64,000 nt of DNA, taken from assembly GCA_041920465.1 (NCBI GenBank), contig JBHGXW010000049.1, positions 29,688 through 93,687 on the forward strand, in the 5' to 3' direction. The stretch is from Brevibacillus_H sp041920465. GTDB taxonomy: Bacteria > Bacillota > Bacilli > Brevibacillales > Brevibacillaceae. Below the pieces are notes generated by a model. That model was not told where the DNA came from, did no database searches, and was given only the letters and a program-made list of their open reading frames with translations. Position numbers and translations under genes: made by a program. Of this stretch, positions 16,240-25,236 are shown in pieces; the first letter of the stretch is position 1, and every line of letters starts with the position of its first letter.

Positions 16240-18693
16240 CTATAAAAGCACCTGGGGGTCGATATCGATCGTCACCTGCACCTGATGCTGTTTCATCTCT
16301 TCTTCAAAATGGGCCGTTGTTTGCGCCAAAAGATCGGCCAGTTTCGGCTCATCACGATATTTTAGCATGAGTTGAAACCGAAATCTATCTTTGATCCGCG
16401 AAATCGGAGAGGCAACCGGCCCTAAAAGCTGGGTCGTCGGCGCAATCCGGGTGCGCAGGTATTTGGCGTATTGCTCTGCCGAACGGATAACCATCGGCAC
16501 CTCTTCATGCGAGAAGGTAATCAGCACCAAGCGGTAGTAAGGCGGATACCCCGTTACTTTACGATAACGCATTTCCTCCAGAAAAAATGCTTCGTAATCG
16601 TGCCTGGTGGCGTGCTGGATGCTGTAATGTTCCGGTGAGTACGTCTGGATCAGGACATCGCCTTTCAGATCGTGCCGCCCAGCACGTCCGCCCACCTGGG
16701 TTAGCAGTTGGAAGGTCTTCTCCGCAGCCCGAAAATCGGGAAGGTGCAGCGATGTATCGGCGGCAATCACACCGACAAGCGTTACACGGGGGAAATCAAG
16801 CCCTTTGGCAATCATCTGCGTGCCGAGCAAGATATCTCCCTGCCCCGTGCGAAACTTGGTTAACAGCTCCTCGTGCGCCCCTTTGCGGGAGGTCGTATCC
16901 ACATCCATGCGAATCACCCGCACTCCCGGAAACAGCCTGGCCAGTTCTTCTTCAATCTTTTGCGTTCCCGTTCCGAAAAAGCGGATGTGCTCGCTTTGGC
17001 ATTCCGGACAATGACGCGGCTGCGCTGTCGCATACCCGCAGTAATGGCAGCGGGCCGTATGGTTGGTGCGGTGGTAGGTGAGCGAAATCTCGCAATGCGG
17101 GCAGCTTAGTGTGTAGCCGCAGGAACGGCACATGACGAAGGTAGCGTATCCCCGGCGGTTTAAGAATAAAACAATTTGTTCCTTTTTCTCCAGGCGATCT
17201 TCAATCAGGCGGTACAGCTCGCGGCTAAACATGGAGCGGTTATCCGATCTCAGCTCTTCCCGCATATCCACCACCTGAACGCGAGGCAGGGCACGTCCTC
17301 CCACCCGTTCTTTCATCGTCAAAAGCTGATAGCGTCCGCGGGAGGCAAGCGCATACGTCTCAAGCGCGGGTGTCGCACTGCCCAGGATGAGCACTGCCTG
17401 ATTTTCCCTGGCCCGCCACATGGCCACATCTCTCGCGTGGTAGCGAGGGGTCTCCTCCTGTTTATAGGAAGTCTCGTGCTCCTCGTCGATGACGATAAGT
17501 CCCAGATTGCGAAACGGCGCAAAAATGGCGGAACGCGCACCAACAACCAGTTTCACTTGACACCGCTGGATTTTGCGCCATTCGTCATAGCGTTCCCCTT
17601 GGGACAAAGCGCTGTGCAGCACAGCGACCCGCTCACCGAAGCGTCCTTTTAACCGTTCCACCATCTGCGGGGTAAGCGAGATTTCCGGCACGAGCAGAAT
17701 CGCTTCCTTCCCCTGGGATAAGGTTTGTTCAATCGCTTCCATATACACTTCCGTCTTGCCGCTGCCCGTCACCCCGTGCAGGAGAAACGATGCAAAAACG
17801 TGCGATTGAATGGCCTGAAGAATTGGCGTTAACGCCTTTTGTTGTTCGTCGGTAAAGGGGGGTTTGGGCCCTGCCGCAAAATGGCGGTCAGCGTAAGGAT
17901 CTCTTAGCACTTCCCGTTCCATTTGCTTCACCCAGCCCTTTTGGATGAGAGTGCTAACCGTGCTGCGGGTAATCTGCAGCTCTTCCAAAACTCTTTTTTG
18001 CGGCAACGGCTGTTGCGCTTGATAAAGCAGGGTAAGCACCTGCTTCATGCGCTCGGAACGGGCGGGGAGCGTCTCGATCAGCTCCAGCGCCTGCTCGGGG
18101 CGAATGGCTAATGCAAGATACGTCTCTTTTTTGCGGGTAACCCTGTCTTTTACCTGGTATTCGTAGCTGAGCCAACCGGCCTTGATCCAACCGGAAACAA
18201 GCGGCAGCTCATCGGAAAAACGCTTCTGCACCTCGCCAATTGGCAAAGGGCCTTGTCTCTTTAAATGGGTAAGCAAGGGCGATCGCTGCACGATTCGTCC
18301 GTCTAATTCATCAGCCAGGCAAAGATATTTCTGGGTCTTGCTGCGGAGCACCGCCGGAATCATCGACTGCAAAGCCATGACCCATGGGCACAGGTATTGT
18401 TTGCCCATCCACTCGGCCAGTCTGATTAACTCAGGGGTAAGCGGAGCCAGGTCATCCATTACTTCCAATATCGGTTTTAAAGCAGGCGCTTTGCCGTCAT
18501 GATTCTCGGACCCGGCTTGTTCGCTTTCGTACAAACCAACCACATACCCCTGCAATTTGCGCGGCCCGAATGGAACAACAACGCGGCTGCCTACTTCGAG
18601 CAAGGGCAAATGCCAGTCAGGGACAAGATAGTCAAACGGACGGTTCATTCTGGATGCCGGCACATCCACAATCACTTGGGCAATCATGCTCAT
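16240..18693 (-). CDS. priA: Primosomal replication restart helicase PriA
   Basis: PriA reloads the replication machinery at stalled forks as a 3'-5' DNA helicase. The 817 residues start MSMIAQVIVDVP, whose ATG overlaps the coaBC stop as ATGA; longer frames are coding shadow. The N-terminal DNA-binding domain spans about 1-220. Helicase motifs are HGVTGSGKTEVYM (Walker A), IDEEHETSYKQ (DEEH box) and LGSATPALETY. Two zinc-binding clusters sit in the middle (CRSCGYTLSCPHC and CHYCGY through CPEC). The QIAKGLDF-like motif appears as MIAKGLDFPRV. The genes on both sides are in the usual order. Confidence 0.95.
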   Translation of the reverse strand: MSMIAQVIVDVPASRMNRPFDYLVPDWHLPLLEVGSRVVVPFGPRKLQGYVVGLYESEQAGSENHDGKAPALKPILEVMDDLAPLTPELIRLAEWMGKQYLCPWVMALQSMIPAVLRSKTQKYLCLADELDGRIVQRSPLLTHLKRQGPLPIGEVQKRFSDELPLVSGWIKAGWLSYEYQVKDRVTRKKETYLALAIRPEQALELIETLPARSERMKQVLTLLYQAQQPLPQKRVLEELQITRSTVSTLIQKGWVKQMEREVLRDPYADRHFAAGPKPPFTDEQQKALTPILQAIQSHVFASFLLHGVTGSGKTEVYMEAIEQTLSQGKEAILLVPEISLTPQMVERLKGRFGERVAVLHSALSQGERYDEWRKIQRCQVKLVVGARSAIFAPFRNLGLIVIDEEHETSYKQEETPRYHARDVAMWRARENQAVLILGSATPALETYALASRGRYQLLTMKERVGGRALPRVQVVDMREELRSDNRSMFSRELYRLIEDRLEKKEQIVLFLNRRGYATFVMCRSCGYTLSCPHCEISLTYHRTNHTARCHYCGYATAQPRHCPECQSEHIRFFGTGTQKIEEELARLFPGVRVIRMDVDTTSRKGAHEELLTKFRTGQGDILLGTQMIAKGLDFPRVTLVGVIAADTSLHLPDFRAAEKTFQLLTQVGGRAGRHDLKGDVLIQTYSPEHYSIQHATRHDYEAFFLEEMRYRKVTGYPPYYRLVLITFSHEEVPMVIRSAEQYAKYLRTRIAPTTQLLGPVASPISRIKDRFRFQLMLKYRDEPKLADLLAQTTAHFEEEMKQHQVQVTIDIDPQVLL

Positions 18694-20015
18694 CGCGTCT
18701 CTCGGGCACAAATACCCGCAGATTTGTGGACGATCGTATCGAGTATTTGATCCGCCACTTCTCTTTTGCTCATTTTCGGCAAATGGATTTGTTCCCCGTC
18801 TTTGGTATACATCGTCACAATGTTGGTGTCGCTGCCCATTCCTGCCCCTTCTGTCAGCACATTGTTGCCCACGATCATGTCGCACTTTTTGCGGGTTAAT
18901 TTATCCATGGCGTATTGGGACAAATCTTGGGTCTCGGCCGCAAATCCGACAATAAACTGCCGTGCGGTTCTCTTTTGCCCGATTGTCTGTAAAATGTCAG
19001 GCGCTTTCTCCAATTTAAGTGTAAGGCCTTCCCCTGATTTCTTCATTTTATGCTGATGGGTCAGCTTGGGACGGTAATCGGAGACGGCTGCCGCTTTGAT
19101 CACAATATCTGCCGCTGGCAGCGCTTCCATGACGGCATCAAACATCTCCTGCACCGATTCAACCGAGACGAAGCTGACTCCCTCCGGTTTCGGCAACGCT
19201 GTCGGGCCGCTGATCAGTGTCACGATTGCCCCGCGGTCTCTGGCGGCTTCAGCGATTGCATATCCCATCTTGCCGGTAGAGTGGTTGGAGATATAGCGTA
19301 CCGGATCGATTTTTTCCCGAGTCGGACCGGCCGTCACAAGCACATGTTTTCCAGCCAAATCCTGTTTCGCCGTACCGTAAGATGTACCCGGTGCCGCTTC
19401 TGGTGTTTGTCCTGGCTGAGGAGCGTGTAATTCGTGTGCTGAATGTGCTTGTCCCTCGGAACCTTGCTCTGCGAAGAAGCGCGTCACGATTTCAACAATT
19501 CTCTCCGGTTCCTCAAGACGGCCTTTGCCGACCCAGCCACAGGCAAGCAGTCCTTCGCCCGGTTCAATGAAACGATACCCGAAACCCGCCAGCCGCTCCA
19601 TATTGGCACGAACCGCCGGATGCTGATACATGTTTACATTCATGGCCGGCGCGATCATTACCGGAGCCTTGGTCGCAAGCAGTGTGGTCGACAGCATATC
19701 ATCAGCGATTCCGTTGGCCAGCTTGCCGATCAGATTGGCGGTAGCCGGTGCGACAATCACCAGATCTGCCTTATCGGCCAGATCGATATGGGAGATTACT
19801 TTGGCATCTGGTTCATAAAATGTGTCTGTATAGACTGGATTGTGTGATAAAGCCTGGAATGTGAGCGGCTGAACAAACTTCTGCGCCGATTCCGTCATCA
19901 TCACATAAACCTGGGCACCTGCTTGTGTCAGCTTGCTGGTGAGCGCCGCCGCTTTATAGGCGGCAATTCCCCCCGTTACTCCCAGCAAGATCGTTTTATT
20001 TTGCAACGGCTGCAT
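18690..20015 (-). CDS. coaBC: Bifunctional phosphopantothenoylcysteine decarboxylase / phosphopantothenate-cysteine ligase
   Basis: This enzyme carries out two consecutive steps of coenzyme A synthesis. The N-terminal flavoprotein domain CoaC (about 1-185) shows GGIAAYKA, the catalytic His in SHIDLADKAD, PAMNVNMY and the Cys in LLACGWVGKGRL. The C-terminal CoaB domain (about 230-441) begins HVLVTAGPTREKIDPVR and shows NHSTGKMG and KAAAVSDYRP. The roughly 35-residue linker between them is Pro/Ala/Gly/His-rich (GQAHSAHELHAPQPGQTPEA) and longer than in most homologues. It overlaps priA by 4 bases and lies downstream of the rpoZ terminator. Confidence 0.95.
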   Translation of the reverse strand: MQPLQNKTILLGVTGGIAAYKAAALTSKLTQAGAQVYVMMTESAQKFVQPLTFQALSHNPVYTDTFYEPDAKVISHIDLADKADLVIVAPATANLIGKLANGIADDMLSTTLLATKAPVMIAPAMNVNMYQHPAVRANMERLAGFGYRFIEPGEGLLACGWVGKGRLEEPERIVEIVTRFFAEQGSEGQAHSAHELHAPQPGQTPEAAPGTSYGTAKQDLAGKHVLVTAGPTREKIDPVRYISNHSTGKMGYAIAEAARDRGAIVTLISGPTALPKPEGVSFVSVESVQEMFDAVMEALPAADIVIKAAAVSDYRPKLTHQHKMKKSGEGLTLKLEKAPDILQTIGQKRTARQFIVGFAAETQDLSQYAMDKLTRKKCDMIVGNNVLTEGAGMGSDTNIVTMYTKDGEQIHLPKMSKREVADQILDTIVHKSAGICARETR

Positions 20016-20139
20016 TCACATACTCTCCTTTCTTCACCCGCCCGGCTTGAATCCCGGCAAATAACGCCTCATCTCCAAACGCCTCGTCCTGCGCATCGCT
20101 TATGCCGTGCCGGGTGGGGCCACAAACTTATCCTAATAT

Positions 20140-20167
20140 AGGAAAAAACAACCTGCGAGAGGTTGTT
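20140..20167 (-). terminator. Terminator after rpoZ
   Basis: An 8-bp stem, AACAACCT/AGGTTGTT (20147-20154 with 20160-20167), abuts the rpoZ stop codon and is followed on the minus strand by six T. It may partly separate the yicC-rpoZ part from coaBC and the genes beyond. Confidence 0.75.
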
Positions 20168-20373
20168 TACTTTTTCAGATCATTATTCTCGAAAACGATT
20201 TTTTCGGAAATCAACTCTTCCAGTGCCTGACCTACATATTTGCGGGAAAGCGGTTTTGTAACCTGCAGATCGTTGTTTTCGCGCAATTGGCGGGCGCGTT
20301 TGGAAGCAACGGTAACCAGAATGTATTTAGACTCTACTTTACCCGTTAATTTATCAATGGATGGAAACAACAT
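20167..20373 (-). CDS. rpoZ: RNA polymerase omega subunit
   Basis: Omega helps assemble and stabilise RNA polymerase by clamping the beta-prime subunit. The 68-residue product starts MLFPSIDKL and shows YILVTVASKRARQLRE, the conserved omega core, followed by VGQALEELISEKI. The start at 20373 has AAGGAGG ten bases upstream, inside the gmk stop region; a start at 20397 would lie inside gmk. It is 5 bases downstream of gmk and is followed by a terminator. Confidence 0.94.
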   Translation of the reverse strand: MLFPSIDKLTGKVESKYILVTVASKRARQLRENNDLQVTKPLSRKYVGQALEELISEKIVFENNDLKK

Positions 20374-20378
20374 AGTAC

Positions 20379-20993
20379 CTAATCCTCCTTCAACCATCTG
20401 CGGTATTTATCGATTTGGCGGTCTTTTTTCAGGTGTTCCGCCTTGATTATGGCGTCGATCCTGTCACAAGCAGAATCAATTACGTCATTGACGACTACAT
20501 AATCATACTTATCCATCAATTCTATTTCGTGCCTTGCCATTTCCATACGTTTTCGGATGGTTTCTTCATTCTCCGTTCCTCGGCCGACAATCCGGTTTTG
20601 CAGCTCGGCCAAGTCAGGCGGAGCCAGAAAGATGAATATGCCTTGAGGAAATTTTTGTTTCACCTGCAGAGCGCCCTGAACCTCGATCTCCAGGATGACA
20701 TCATGACCGTTTTCAATCGTCTCTTCGACAAATCGGCGAGGCGTCCCGTAGTAGTTGCCTACGTATTCCGCCCATTCCAAGAGTTCGTCCTGTTCAATCA
20801 TCTGCTGAAACTCTTGTTTCGATTTGAAAAAATAATTAACGCCATTCACTTCACCTTCACGCGGAGCACGGGTGGTGGCGGATACCGAGTATACCAGCTC
20901 AGGCAATTTCTGGAGCAGTGCTTTGCAAACCGTCCCTTTTCCTACACCCGAAGGTCCCGAGAGAACCAGAAGCAGGCCTTTTTCATTCCCCAT
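20379..20993 (-). CDS. gmk: Guanylate kinase
   Basis: Converts GMP and ATP to GDP and ADP, and affects (p)ppGpp homeostasis. The 204 residues show the P-loop SGPSGVGKGTV, the GMP-binding segment TTRAPREGEVNGVNY, and IEVQGALQVK. Length is typical. It lies 21 bases downstream of remA with its own ribosome binding site, and 5 bases ahead of rpoZ. Confidence 0.95.
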   Translation of the reverse strand: MGNEKGLLLVLSGPSGVGKGTVCKALLQKLPELVYSVSATTRAPREGEVNGVNYFFKSKQEFQQMIEQDELLEWAEYVGNYYGTPRRFVEETIENGHDVILEIEVQGALQVKQKFPQGIFIFLAPPDLAELQNRIVGRGTENEETIRKRMEMARHEIELMDKYDYVVVNDVIDSACDRIDAIIKAEHLKKDRQIDKYRRWLKED

Positions 20994-21014
20994 GATGCAA
21001 ATTCATCTCCTACT

Positions 21015-21275
21015 CTATTCATCAGACTCATCGTCTTTATTGGTTAAACGCTGCGCAACGGTTTCCGGTTGAACGGCCGACAAAATGACATGGTCGCTGT
21101 CCGTGATGATAACCGCGCGAGTGCGACGGCCATATGTGGCATCAACAAGCATGCTGCGGTCGCGGGCTTCCTGGATAATCCGTTTGATTGGCGCCGATTC
21201 TGGACTTACAATAGAAATAATCCGGTTGGCGTTGACGATATTGCCAAACCCGATATTAATCAGTTTGATCGCCAT
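21015..21275 (-). CDS. remA: Extracellular matrix regulator RemA (DUF370)
   Basis: RemA is a DNA-binding protein that activates biofilm matrix and osmoprotection genes in Bacillus. The 86 residues start MAIKLINIGFGNIVNANRI and show the conserved SPESAPIKRIIQEARDR and RTRAVIITDSDHVILSA. The C-terminal tail is acidic (NKDDESDE). A strong ribosome binding site (AAAGGAGGGGG) precedes the ATG. The position between yicC and gmk is conserved in Bacilli. Confidence 0.93.
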   Translation of the reverse strand: MAIKLINIGFGNIVNANRIISIVSPESAPIKRIIQEARDRSMLVDATYGRRTRAVIITDSDHVILSAVQPETVAQRLTNKDDESDE

Positions 21276-21300
21276 CGTGTAAGCCCCCTCCTTTCTTTCC

Positions 21301-22182
21301 TCACTCTATGTTTTGAACTTGCTCTCTCATCTTCTCAAGCTCTGTCTTCATTTCTACAGCGAGGCTTTGGATGGGCAAGTAATTCGCTTTTGAACCGACC
21401 GTATTCACTTCCCGGTTCATCTCCTGCAAGAGAAAATCAAGCTTTCGTCCGACTGCTTCTTCACTTTCCACCTGTTCGGCAAACTGGCTGATGTGGCTGT
21501 TTAATCGTGTGATTTCTTCGGTAATGTCAACCCGATCAGCGAACAAAAGAATCTCCTGGGCAAGACGCGATTCATCAAGCGGTATTTCTTGCTGCAATGA
21601 TTGAATCCGTTGAGACAACCGGTTGCGGTACTCTTCCACCACTTGCGGCGCCAATTCCTTGATTTTGTGAGACCAGCCGCCAATCAGCTGCAAGCGCATC
21701 AAGAGATCCTGCGCCAACCGTTCACCTTCCGTCTGTTTCATAGCCAAAAGATCATCGGCAGCTTCTTCCACTGCCACCATAAGCCATTCCGCCACTTCCT
21801 CAACCGGGGTGGCTGTTACCTCATCCATCAGAATCATGCCGGGCAGCAGCAATAAATCCCTGGTCGTGATTGTCTCCGGTATGGAGAAGCGTTCATGAAG
21901 CTCTGCCGACAGCTTCATGTATTGCTCCGCCATATCCCAATTAAGCAGTGCTTCCTGTGTATGTAAAGGATTTTGTTCGATGGAGACGCTAATCTCCACC
22001 CTTCCGCGCCTAACTCGTCTGGAAACTTCTTTTTTGATTCTGTCTTCCATGATTCCCCACGTTTTTGGCAAACGCACGACAAACTCGCAAAAACGGTGAT
22101 TCACTGAGCGCATCTCCACGATCAGCCGAACCGAACCACGTTCCATCTCTCTTCTTCCATACCCTGTCATACTGCGAATCAT
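21301..22182 (-). CDS. yicC: YicC/YloC family endoribonuclease
   Basis: YicC-family proteins are endoribonucleases that act on small RNAs and mRNAs. The 293 residues start MIRSMTGYGRREMERG, the family signature, with EMRSVNHRFCEFVVRLP next; the C-terminal DUF1732 part contains GRKLDFLLQEMNREVNT. I set the start at 22182 because the promoter at 22218-22247 places the transcript start near 22211, too close to the alternative GTG at 22203. It is the first gene of the long operon reaching to rpe. Confidence 0.92.
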   Translation of the reverse strand: MIRSMTGYGRREMERGSVRLIVEMRSVNHRFCEFVVRLPKTWGIMEDRIKKEVSRRVRRGRVEISVSIEQNPLHTQEALLNWDMAEQYMKLSAELHERFSIPETITTRDLLLLPGMILMDEVTATPVEEVAEWLMVAVEEAADDLLAMKQTEGERLAQDLLMRLQLIGGWSHKIKELAPQVVEEYRNRLSQRIQSLQQEIPLDESRLAQEILLFADRVDITEEITRLNSHISQFAEQVESEEAVGRKLDFLLQEMNREVNTVGSKANYLPIQSLAVEMKTELEKMREQVQNIE

Positions 22183-22217
22183 GGATTCCACTTCCATAGA
22201 CACAAAATCGTTAATTT

Positions 22218-22247
22218 ATTATAGGAGACAATCTTTACATATGTCAA
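22218..22247 (-). promoter_or_regulatory. Sigma-A promoter of the yicC-remA-gmk-rpoZ operon
   Basis: TTGACA (22242-22247) and TATAAT (22218-22223) are both perfect, with an 18-base spacer. The transcript would start about 30 bases before the yicC ATG. Confidence 0.85.
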
Positions 22248-22310
22248 CTTGAGTGACCCGATCTTGACAAGGTTTCCTTCTTTGACGGATGTGCTTATCC
22301 GCTTTCTGTG

Positions 22311-22319
22311 TGTTACACT
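22311..22319 (+). promoter_or_regulatory. Possible extended -10 promoter of rqcH
   Basis: TGTTACACT (22311-22319) fits an extended -10 element, but no good -35 is visible. It would give a leader of about 100 bases before rqcH. Confidence 0.35.
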
Positions 22320-22427
22320 TTTAGAATACCCATCCGGCTTTATCCAGGCAGGCGCTGCGTTTTGGCTGGCTGTCGGACGGGGCCCAACTATTCGAAGCTT
22401 TCTTGATGACGTTTTGAGGTGAAGATT

Positions 22428-24164
22428 ATGGCTTTTGACGGTTTCGTGACTCGCGCGGTCGTTCAGGAATTGTCACAACTGGCGGGCGGCCGCATTTCAC
22501 GCATACACCAACCATATAAAACAGATCTGGTATTTAACGTTCGGGCCAAGGGAGGCAACCAGAAGCTCCTCCTGTCGGCCAATCCTACCTACCCGCGGAT
22601 TCATTTGACGACGGAAGAATTCATCAATCCGCCGGAAGCCCCGATGTTTTGCATGCTTTTGCGCAAGTATTGTGAAGGGGGCATCATTGAATCCGTTTCT
22701 CAAGTGGAGATGGAGCGCATCATTCATCTGGATGTGAAATCACGCGACGAGCTGGGAGACATCTCCAAAAAGCGCATCATCGTGGAGATTATGGGCCGGC
22801 ATAGCAATATCATCCTGATGGACCCAGAAACCAACACCATTTTGGATAGTGTGCTCCATGTGACACAAAGTATCAGCCAGTATCGGCAGGTGCTGCCCGG
22901 CAAGGCATACGTCGCACCGCCCAGCCAGGGCAAGCGCAATCCGCTGGCGGTCACAGAGCAGGAGTTTACCAGCCTCATCAATTGGAACGCCGGCAAGCTT
23001 GACAAACAAATCGTGGAGCAATTCAGCGGCATCAGCCCGCTGCTGGCCAAGGAGATGATTCATCGGGCAGGACTTAGCACGCGCGACTTGGTCTGGGAAA
23101 AGTTCCGGCAGCTGATACAGGAAGCAAAAGCGCACAAGTATCAGCCAAATATCGTGCAAACCAAGGAAAAAGCCGCCTTTTCGATTACACCGCTTACCCA
23201 TCTGTCAGAAGGGGCGGCAGCTTCTTTTGATTCCATCAGTGAGTGCCTGCAAACATTCTATGCGGTGAAGGCTGAACGGGATCAGGTAAAACAAAAGGTA
23301 CAGGATTTGATCCGGATCGTTACCAACGAAAAACAAAAAAACGAGAAAAAGATCGAGAAGCTGGAGCAAACGTTGCAGGAAGCCCAAGATGCCGAAGAGT
23401 TCCGCTTATTTGGCGAATTGATTACAGCCAATATGCATCAAATCAAAAAAGGAGACAGCGAACTGGTTGCTGTCAACTGGTACGACGAAGCTGGCGCAAC
23501 GGTACGAATTCCGCTCGATCCGCTGAAAACGCCGTCGGAAAACCTGCAAGCCTACTATAAACGGTACAACAAGGCGAAAAACAGCAAGGAGATCGTCGAA
23601 GAGCAAATCAAGCTGGCTCATGAAGAGGTTCAATATCTGGATGGTTTGCTGGTTCAGCTGGAGCACGCCAGCCTCCCGGAAGCTGATGAAATCCGTGAAG
23701 AAATGGTGGAGCAAGGATACCTTCGCAGCCGCCAAAAACGATCCCATAAAAAGAAAAAGGAGCTTCAGCCTGACATTGACGTCTATATCTCCAGCGATGG
23801 GATCCCCATTTACGTCGGGAAAAATAATAAACAAAATGATTATCTCACCAACAAGCTTGCTTCCGGCGGCGATACGTGGCTGCATGCCAAGGACATCCCC
23901 GGGTCGCATGTGGTCATCCGCTCTCGGGAAATTCCGGATCAAACGCTGTATGAAGCGGCGATGCTTGCTGCTTATTTCAGCAAATCGCGGCAAGGAAGCC
24001 AGGTGCCGATCGACTATACACTTGTCAAACACGTGAAAAAACCAAGCGGCTCCAAACCGGGTTTTTGTATCTACGAAAACCAGCGGACGTTGTACGTAAC
24101 TCCGGAAGAAGCGTTTGTCCAAGCGCTTCGTTCCAACCGCTCATCCGAAAGAAAGGAAGTCTGA
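22428..24164 (+). CDS. rqcH: Ribosome quality control factor RqcH (NFACT / fibronectin-binding A)
   Basis: RqcH binds stalled 50S subunits and directs C-terminal alanine tailing of incomplete proteins. The 578 residues start MAFDGFVTRAVVQELSQ. Order: NFACT-N domain (about 1-180, with VEIMGRHSNIILMD), helical HhH-like segment, two coiled-coil arms (about 280-430), and NFACT-R domain with the signature DTWLHAKDIPGSHVVIRS. The C-terminus is Lys-rich at PSGSKPGF. GAGGTG lies six bases before the chosen ATG; a GTG 9 bases earlier lacks spacing. Divergent placement from yicC is conserved in Bacilli (yloA-yloC). Confidence 0.93.
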   Translation: MAFDGFVTRAVVQELSQLAGGRISRIHQPYKTDLVFNVRAKGGNQKLLLSANPTYPRIHLTTEEFINPPEAPMFCMLLRKYCEGGIIESVSQVEMERIIHLDVKSRDELGDISKKRIIVEIMGRHSNIILMDPETNTILDSVLHVTQSISQYRQVLPGKAYVAPPSQGKRNPLAVTEQEFTSLINWNAGKLDKQIVEQFSGISPLLAKEMIHRAGLSTRDLVWEKFRQLIQEAKAHKYQPNIVQTKEKAAFSITPLTHLSEGAAASFDSISECLQTFYAVKAERDQVKQKVQDLIRIVTNEKQKNEKKIEKLEQTLQEAQDAEEFRLFGELITANMHQIKKGDSELVAVNWYDEAGATVRIPLDPLKTPSENLQAYYKRYNKAKNSKEIVEEQIKLAHEEVQYLDGLLVQLEHASLPEADEIREEMVEQGYLRSRQKRSHKKKKELQPDIDVYISSDGIPIYVGKNNKQNDYLTNKLASGGDTWLHAKDIPGSHVVIRSREIPDQTLYEAAMLAAYFSKSRQGSQVPIDYTLVKHVKKPSGSKPGFCIYENQRTLYVTPEEAFVQALRSNRSSERKEV

Positions 24165-24277
24165 ATGTCTGGCGTATAGGATCAAACGACATGCCCATAC
24201 TAAAGAAAAACCGGGTTTAGCCAAGCCTTTGGCAAAGGCGGAGCCTTCGTTAACGAAATCAAAGGGGCTGTCCTTCC

Positions 24278-24622
24278 TTGAAACTCGTCTGGAAACTGAT
24301 CGTAAACGGCATGATTGCCATACCGGGATTGATCTGGTCCAATACTTCCGTGCTGTTTGCCATCACGGCAAGTATTGTCTTAGCACTTATCGCCTACGCT
24401 GTCGGGGATCTGGTTATTTTGCCAAGAACAAATAATACTTTTGCCAGCACGGCAGACTTTCTCCTAAGCTTCAGTTTTTTCTGGGCGGCAAGTGTTGTAT
24501 TTCTTCAGCCTTTTGCCTTGTCTGGACTTTTTTTGACCGCATTTGCCCTGTCCGTTGCCGAATATTTTTTCCATGACTATTTGCAGCGCAGCGGCGTTCA
24601 CCACTCCAAACACCCTGGCTGA
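24278..24622 (+). CDS. DUF2512 family membrane protein (YndM-like)
   Basis: A 114-residue integral membrane protein with four hydrophobic segments (after KLIVNGMIAIPG, SVLFAITASIV, FLLSFSFFWAA and FLTAFALSVAEYF) and a charged tail with HDYLQRSGVHHS. The composition and layout match the DUF2512 family of Bacilli, whose function is unknown. The start appears to be TTG (KLVWKLIVNG), with AAAGGGG about ten bases upstream; an internal ATG at 24311 lacks a ribosome binding site. It sits 113 bases after rqcH. That gap holds short hairpins but no gene. Confidence 0.7.
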   Translation: MKLVWKLIVNGMIAIPGLIWSNTSVLFAITASIVLALIAYAVGDLVILPRTNNTFASTADFLLSFSFFWAASVVFLQPFALSGLFLTAFALSVAEYFFHDYLQRSGVHHSKHPG

Positions 24623-24679
24623 CCGGATGATTTCTTGCCAAGGGAACGCTGAATCTCTTACGACAAAGGAGCAGGCGAG

Positions 24680-25105
24680 ATGAATGTGATTGGTATCATC
24701 CAAACGGATCTGAACGAGTTTAATATCTTGTTTGAGCAAGAGCAAAATGGAAATCGTCAAAACGTTCAAGGAAATGATCAAGGGTATGATCAATCAAACG
24801 ACCCGTCAAGCGACTACGACGGCGGGGGAGGATTTTCGCTGTTCGGCTTTGGACAAGGCGATGGTGATTCCAGCCAGGGGAATCAGCAGCAAAATCAACC
24901 GCAAGAGATGACAGTGCGGATCAAGGGAATCCCGGAAGGAGAAAAGGCTACCTTCCTGCAGATGTACCAAATCATCCAGGACGCGAAACAAATGAAAGAC
25001 CTCAGAGACCGCCTGACAATTGTAAGCAGCGGAGATGATCAAAACGCTAATAATCAGTATGGCAGCAGCGGGTACGGAAGCACTCAATCCGGCAACCAAC
25101 GCTAA
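24680..25105 (+). CDS. Gln/Asn/Gly-rich low-complexity protein, unknown
   Basis: A 141-residue protein not recognised as any family. It has a short ordered N-terminus (MNVIGIIQTDLNEFNILFEQ), then a low-complexity stretch of Gln, Asn, Asp, Ser and Gly with GGGGFSLFGFGQG, then an ordered segment (TVRIKGIPEGEKATFLQMY followed by an amphipathic KQMKDLRDRLTIV helix), then another Asn/Gly/Ser-rich tail. AAAGGAG nine bases before the ATG and a downstream terminator support a real gene. No signal peptide is seen. It is acidic and probably partly disordered. Confidence 0.7.
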   Translation: MNVIGIIQTDLNEFNILFEQEQNGNRQNVQGNDQGYDQSNDPSSDYDGGGGFSLFGFGQGDGDSSQGNQQQNQPQEMTVRIKGIPEGEKATFLQMYQIIQDAKQMKDLRDRLTIVSSGDDQNANNQYGSSGYGSTQSGNQR

Positions 25106-25113
25106 AGGTAAGC

Positions 25114-25156
25114 AAGGGCTATCGTGTTGCACACAGCGACGCGAGAGCCTTTTTTG
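25114..25156 (+). terminator. Terminator after the low-complexity protein gene
   Basis: An imperfect stem, GGGCTATCG with CGAGAGCC (one mismatch), is followed by six T at 25150-25155. Confidence 0.55.
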
Positions 25157-25236
25157 TTTCGCCTCCATAATTATTCCCTTGCTTTTTCTTCGTCAGTTAT
25201 TGTAGGCTTTTACCGTATAAACACCATACCAAGAGG

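Noticed and set aside
24115..24435. 106-residue frame overlapping the ends of rqcH and the DUF2512 gene
   Set aside because: It overlaps both genes in another frame, is basic and shows no family motif; DUF2512 accounts for the same DNA better.
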